The translations under genes and the position numbers were made by a program. A DNA stretch of 5,255 bases, taken from contig CAMLHL010000114.1 of NCBI GenBank assembly GCA_946479855.1, positions 1-5,255 on the forward strand. The letters are read 5' to 3'. Each line of letters opens with the position of its first letter. Positions within the stretch are counted from its first letter, which is position 1. Shown here piece by piece: positions 4,748-5,255 of the stretch. The notes beneath the pieces are model-generated. The model was given only the letters and a program-made list of their open reading frames with translations. It was not told the DNA's origin and made no database searches. The stretch is from an uncultured Pseudomonadota bacterium (GTDB lineage: Bacteria; Pseudomonadota; Gammaproteobacteria; Burkholderiales; Rhodocyclaceae).

Positions 4748-5255
4748 GCGGACAGCCGGACGGGAATGCGGTTGGGACCGAAAGCCTTGCCGGCGCGGCC
4801 GAGGACCTGGCCGAAACGGCCGGCGATGGCGGTCTGGCAGTGCGGGCAGTGGCCTTCCGGGCTCAGGTCGTAGCGGCGGATTTCGTACCAGTCGCGGACG
4901 ATCAGCGCGGCATGACAACTTGGGCAGAAGGTCGTGCCGCCCTCCGGGTCGTGGATGTTGCCGGTGAAGACGTGGTGCAGACCGGCATCGCGGGCGATCC
5001 GCCGGGCCTGGATCAGGGTCGCCGGCGGTGTCGGCGGGATGTCGCTCATCTTCCAGTCGGGATGGAAGGCGGAGAAGTGCAGCGGCACGTCCGGCCCGAG
5101 TTCCCGGGCGATCCAGGTGACCAGTTCGTTGATTTCATCGGGGCTGTCGTTCTGGCCGGGAATGAGCAGCGTGGTGATCTCCAGCCAGCAGTCGGTCTCA
5201 TGGTGGATGTAGGCCAGCGTGTCGAGCACCGGCTGCAGGTGGCCGACGCAGAGCT
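4744..5255 (-). CDS. amrS: AmmeMemoRadiSam system radical SAM enzyme, C-terminal half (5' end outside window)
   Basis: About 169 codons of an enzyme of roughly 350 residues are visible, reading in from the right edge; the radical SAM CxxxCxxC cluster site lies outside. The family, related to pyruvate formate-lyase activating enzymes, is recognised from several runs. These are LEITTLLIPGQNDS, the run around DVPLHFSAFHPDWKM, and HHVFTGNIHDPEGGTTFC. A C-terminal zinc-ribbon-like pair follows, CPSC (about 4926-4915) and CPHC (about 4848-4837), separated by LIVRDWYEI. It is one of three proteins (with AMMECR1-like and Memo-like partners) that commonly occur together in bacteria and archaea and whose joint reaction is not firmly established to my knowledge. 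The partners are not in this window and may lie upstream. The stop overlaps the next gene's start by ATGA. A GTG near 5229 is an internal valine codon, not a start. Confidence 0.93.
   Translation of the reverse strand, partial: LCVGHLQPVLDTLAYIHHETDCWLEITTLLIPGQNDSPDEINELVTWIARELGPDVPLHFSAFHPDWKMSDIPPTPPATLIQARRIARDAGLHHVFTGNIHDPEGGTTFCPSCHAALIVRDWYEIRRYDLSPEGHCPHCQTAIAGRFGQVLGRAGKAFGPNRIPVRLSA

Noticed and set aside
4127..4873. Plus-strand open frame of 248 codons
   Set aside because: It is antisense to the hydrolase-like gene and amrS, both supported by family motifs and an ATGA overlap.

Overview
The window is GC-rich with strong G/C third positions and looks like a chromosomal segment of a betaproteobacterium, plausibly Rhodocyclaceae-like. 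This is inferred from protein flavour and base composition only. No mobile element, rRNA, tRNA or CRISPR array is visible. Both ends cut genes: the N-terminal 328 codons of mfd at the left (minus strand) and the C-terminal half of an AmmeMemoRadiSam radical SAM enzyme at the right (minus strand).

Layout, left to right. Positions 1-986: start of mfd (minus), with a TATAAT box just upstream. Positions 987-1286: about 300 bases with no recognised gene, holding two terminator-like hairpins and weak small frames on both strands. Positions 1287-1646: a small EthD-family protein (minus). Positions 1647-1882: a divergent intergenic region. Positions 1883-2917: a two-gene plus-strand unit, a flavin reductase-like FMN-binding protein followed 33 bases later by a MOSC-domain protein. 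Positions 2978-3003: a perfect 11-bp hairpin that ends this unit and the convergent gene. Positions 3028-3714: a DUF3334-type protein (minus). Positions 3715-3869: an intergenic region dense in inverted repeats. Positions 3870-4073: a 67-residue cysteine-rich protein with a textbook ribosome binding site (minus). Positions 4154-4747: a degenerate alpha/beta-hydrolase-like protein whose start overlaps the stop of amrS by ATGA. Positions 4744-5255: amrS, 5' part missing.

The functional themes are separate. Mfd does transcription-coupled DNA repair. The flavin reductase/MOSC pair suggests flavin and possibly molybdenum-cofactor-linked redox chemistry. amrS plus hydrolase looks like a translationally coupled accessory of the AmmeMemoRadiSam system. 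The most interesting protein is at 3028-3714. It carries an E-x2-N helix motif followed 22 residues later by a proline, as in CheC/CheX phosphatases of phospho-CheY, and it ends in a peptide resembling the CheY-binding tail of the unrelated phosphatase CheZ. That combination would make it a candidate hybrid response-regulator phosphatase.
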